Origin: a bacterium
GTDB taxonomy: Bacteria > Chloroflexota > Dehalococcoidia > Tepidiformales > Tepidiformaceae
Assembly: GCA_945861295.1 (NCBI GenBank)
Contig: CAMAUF010000108.1
Coordinates: 1 to 7,102, forward strand
Length of the DNA stretch: 7,102 nucleotides
Reading direction: 5' to 3'
This document shows positions 5,039 through 7,102 of this stretch, one piece after another; positions within the stretch are counted from its first letter, which is position 1; each line of letters opens with the position of its first letter. Position numbers and translations under genes: made by a program. A model generated the notes under the pieces. That model did not search any database and was not told the origin of the DNA. It saw nothing but the letters and a program-made list of their open reading frames with translations.

Positions 5039-6316
5039 GACCGCGACCAACTGCTCCGTAACGCCTTCGTCCCGCATTCCGCCCCGCTCGAAATCGTCCG
5101 CGCCGAGGGCGCCTACCTCTACACGGCCGATGGGCGACAGATCCTCGATGCCGGCGGCGGGGCGATCGTCACCAACATCGGCCACGGCCGCAAAGAAGTC
5201 GCTGAAGCCTACGCCAAGGCCGTCGAAGCGATCACCTACGTCGTCCCCTCCTGGATGACCAAGTACAAGGCCGCCCTGATCGAGCGGCTTGTCGCCAACT
5301 GGCTGCCGAAAGGCCTGACGCGCTGCTTCTTCACCAGCGGCGGCTCCGAAGCCGTCGAAGCCGCCCTGCGGCTCGCCCGCGCGCACCACGTCGCCGCCGG
5401 GAGGCCGGAACGGTGGAAGATCATCGGCCTCGACTTGAGCTACCACGGCGTCTCGCTCGGCGCACTTGGCGTTGGCTACCACGCCGGCCGTCGCGCCGCG
5501 TTCGAACCGATGCTGCCGGCCTTCCCGCACGCGCCGAACCCGTACGACCACGAAAACGCCGCCGCCCAGCTCGAGGCGGTGATCCAAGCCGAAGGCCCCG
5601 AAAGCGTCGCCGCTTTCATCGCGGAGCCGATCGTCGGGGCGGCCGGCGGGGCGATGGTCCCGCCGCCCGAGTATTGGCCGCGCGTCCGCGAAATCTGCGA
5701 CCGCTACGGCATCCTGATGATCGCCGACGAGGTCATGACCGGCTTCGGGCGCACCGGCAAGCGCTTCGCTATGGACCACTGGGGCGTCACGCCCGACATC
5801 CTGGTCGGCGGCAAGGGGCTTGCCGGCGGCTACGCGCCTATCGGCGGCATCTTCACCAGCGACGCCGTGGTCGCCCCGCTCGCCGAACGCCGTGAAGACC
5901 TCATGTTCTATACCTTTTCGGGGCATCCAGCGTCCTGCGCCGCCGCTGAAAAGGTACTCGAGATCATGGAGCGTGAGCAGTTGGTCGATCGGGCCGCCGC
6001 GATGGGCGTCGAACTGCAAATGACGCTGATGCCGCTCGCCAGCCACCCGAACGTGCTCGAAGTCCGCGGCCTCGGGCTCATGCAGGGCCTCGAACTGGTC
6101 CGTGACCGCACGACGGGCGAAACGTTCCCGCCGGCGCGCCGGTTCGCCGCCTCCGTCACCGCCGCCGGCCTCGAACGGGGCGCCTGGCTTTACCCCTGCG
6201 GCTCCGGCGCGCACCCGGACTGCATCCTCCTCGGCCCACCTCTGACCATCACCGGCGACGAGGTCGCGGTCATCGGCCAAGTGCTATTCGAGTCGATCGA
6301 GGCCGCCTTGGGTTAG
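5036..6316 (+). CDS. Class III PLP-dependent aminotransferase
   Basis: The 426-residue product is full length for the class III (omega/ornithine/GABA-type) fold-type I aminotransferases, soluble enzymes that move an amino group from an omega- or alpha-amine to a keto acid. Motifs in order are SGGSEAVEAALRLAR (101-115, phosphate binding), YHG (136-138), AEPIVGAAGG (196-205), IADEVMTGFGRTG (229-241) with the PLP-pyridine Asp231, and VGGKGLAGGYAPIGG (257-271) with Schiff-base Lys260. All catalytic elements are present. The substrate cannot be deduced; the family includes diaminobutyrate, beta-amino acid and taurine transaminases. The start at 5036 was preferred over the longer frame from 4943 because MDRDQLLRNAF fits the usual N-terminus and a TACACT box sits just upstream. 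Its TAG overlaps the stop of the convergent 6313-6843 gene by 4 bases. Confidence 0.95.
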   Translation: MDRDQLLRNAFVPHSAPLEIVRAEGAYLYTADGRQILDAGGGAIVTNIGHGRKEVAEAYAKAVEAITYVVPSWMTKYKAALIERLVANWLPKGLTRCFFTSGGSEAVEAALRLARAHHVAAGRPERWKIIGLDLSYHGVSLGALGVGYHAGRRAAFEPMLPAFPHAPNPYDHENAAAQLEAVIQAEGPESVAAFIAEPIVGAAGGAMVPPPEYWPRVREICDRYGILMIADEVMTGFGRTGKRFAMDHWGVTPDILVGGKGLAGGYAPIGGIFTSDAVVAPLAERREDLMFYTFSGHPASCAAAEKVLEIMEREQLVDRAAAMGVELQMTLMPLASHPNVLEVRGLGLMQGLELVRDRTTGETFPPARRFAASVTAAGLERGAWLYPCGSGAHPDCILLGPPLTITGDEVAVIGQVLFESIEAALG

Positions 6317-6843
6317 TCCGAACTGCCGACGCGCTCCTGGAACACCCGGTCGCCGCGCTTACCGCGGTACACACGCATGTCAATGGCGCGGATCACTTTC
6401 GGCGTCAGCTTGAAGAGCAACCGAGGCTCGGTTTGCATGTTCGCGAAGAAGCGTTCCACCGCTTCGGCATTCGCCGCGTCGCCGCGGCCGACGTACTTCT
6501 CGGCCAGCTCGCGCGAAATCGGCCAGATATCGAAGGCCGGCCGCTCAAGCGTCTCGCAGACGCCGTCAAACTCGACGTGGGCCGTGAAAGGCGGCCCTGA
6601 CTCGATGCAGAGCGAGGAGCGCCCGTCCCGCTTGAGCTGTTGGCACCAGACGCGCGTCGTCGTCCCCGTGATCCAAATGGCGCCGTTGGCGTAGCCATGC
6701 TCGCCCTCGCGCGTGCCATCGGGCTTCCACAGCCACCAGATCGGGACGGTATACGGCGACCCATCGCGACGCAGCGTCGCGATCACGCCGACGTGTGGCT
6801 CTCGCAGGTACTCGTCGAGGTCGTCAGCCTTCATGCGGGGCAT
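6313..6843 (-). CDS. Pyridoxamine 5'-phosphate oxidase-like (FMN/F420-binding split barrel) family protein
   Basis: The 176-residue product opens MPRMKADDLDEYLREPHVGV and continues IATLRRDGSPYTVPIWWLW (21-39), the signature first strands of the split-barrel flavoprotein fold. A middle barrel follows with AIWITGTTT, CIESGPPFTAHVEFDG and the helical YVGRGDAANAEAVERFF. Ending strands are LLFKLTPKVIRAIDMRVYRG. Members bind FMN, F420 or heme and include PNPOx-like oxidases and F420-dependent reductases; which cofactor applies here cannot be told. It is soluble. The start at 6843 was chosen over the ATG at 6879 because a TACACT box lies 6 bases upstream and family proteins begin just before the DDLxxYL helix. 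It converges with the aminotransferase, with stops overlapping in TTAG. Confidence 0.85.
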   Translation of the reverse strand: MPRMKADDLDEYLREPHVGVIATLRRDGSPYTVPIWWLWKPDGTREGEHGYANGAIWITGTTTRVWCQQLKRDGRSSLCIESGPPFTAHVEFDGVCETLERPAFDIWPISRELAEKYVGRGDAANAEAVERFFANMQTEPRLLFKLTPKVIRAIDMRVYRGKRGDRVFQERVGSSD

Positions 6844-6879
6844 GGCGGTAGTGTACGTGTCGCAGAGGACGCCCGTCAC
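6844..6879 (-). promoter_or_regulatory. Leaderless-type promoter of the split-barrel gene
   Basis: On the minus strand, GTGACG (6874-6879, 4/6 to TTGACA) is followed after 18 bases by TACACT (6850-6855), which ends 6 bases before the ATG at 6843. No ribosome site is present. The geometry fits a leaderless transcript and supports the start at 6843. Confidence 0.48.
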
Positions 6880-7031
6880 ATCGGCACATAGATGACGCGC
6901 TCGACTACGTCCTCAGGGCCGCCGGCCAACGACAGTATGGTCAGGCTTTCGATGAGATTGGATGAGAAGGCCGGCCATCCCAGCGCAGTCACGATTACTG
7001 TGCTGCAGAGCAGTGCGCACTCGAGGTGCAT
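6876..7031 (-). CDS. Short open frame, unknown, weakly supported
   Basis: A 51-codon minus-strand frame runs from ATG (7029-7031) to TGA (6876-6878). It has a hydrophobic start (LLCSTVIVTALGWPAF) and ends LAGGPEDVVERVIYVPM, which reads like the end of a real protein. Codons are mostly G/C-ending. No ribosome site precedes the ATG, and the frame is closed by TGA about 60 bases upstream, so it may be the tail of a decayed gene or chance. The rest of 6880-7102 shows nothing recognisable on either strand. Confidence 0.25.
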   Translation of the reverse strand: MHLECALLCSTVIVTALGWPAFSSNLIESLTILSLAGGPEDVVERVIYVPM

Positions 7032-7102
7032 GCAGGAAAGGGATGACCGGGATGAAGAAGGATACCGAGACCTTGGTAGGTTGGAAAGTCACAGGAAGGG
7101 CC

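Noticed and set aside
5027..6280. Long minus-strand frame of 417 codons
   Set aside because: It lies opposite the unmistakable class III aminotransferase. The translation is Asp/Gly/Arg-rich with no fold signature, a shadow of the high GC content.

Overview
The window is a bacterial, high-GC chromosomal segment interrupted by a visibly AT-richer block. It shows compact genes, short gaps and two genes whose -10-like box (TACACT) lies 6-7 bases from the ATG, which suggests leaderless transcripts. UGA is used as a normal stop at several genes. The gene mix (AhpD-like, SMP-30, class III aminotransferase, split-barrel flavoprotein) together with leaderless starts would fit a Chloroflexota-type (SAR202/Dehalococcoidia-like) or actinobacterial genome. 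That placement is inference only. There are no RNA genes, CRISPR arrays or transposases.

Left part, minus strand, about 1-2152: an intact SMP-30/gluconolactonase-type gene (1229-2152) is followed 23 bases later by an unrecognised small gene (779-1147, probably beginning at 1205 before an apparent one-base frameshift). Then comes an AhpD/carboxymuconolactone decarboxylase-family gene (89-640) with an in-frame UGA exactly where the second cysteine of the CxxC redox motif belongs. A perfect 8-bp hairpin with a GGC loop starts 13 bases after that UGA, as expected for a bacterial SECIS element. This is the strongest candidate here for something unusual: a CxxU selenoprotein, 183 residues long, that a standard gene caller would split into two pieces.

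Middle part, about 2200-4785: this AT-richer block carries a TIR-domain protein with an unassigned C-terminal half (2272-3177, +), a possible small two-membrane-segment protein (3137-3529, -) and an O-antigen-ligase-like membrane protein (about 3528-4841, +). The last two would have start codons overlapping head to head. The block lies between the intact SMP-30 gene and a small remnant of a second SMP-30 copy (4786-4904), so it looks like an insertion into a former tandem pair. The ligase reading frame terminates inside the remnant.

Right part, about 4900-7102: a class III PLP-dependent aminotransferase (5036-6316, +) converges, with a 4-base stop overlap, on a split-barrel pyridoxamine-phosphate-oxidase-like gene (6313-6843, -). 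Beyond that, a short open frame (6876-7031, -) is only weakly supported. No shared pathway for all these genes can be read from the sequence; the left and right flanks look like ordinary metabolic genes around an accessory insertion.
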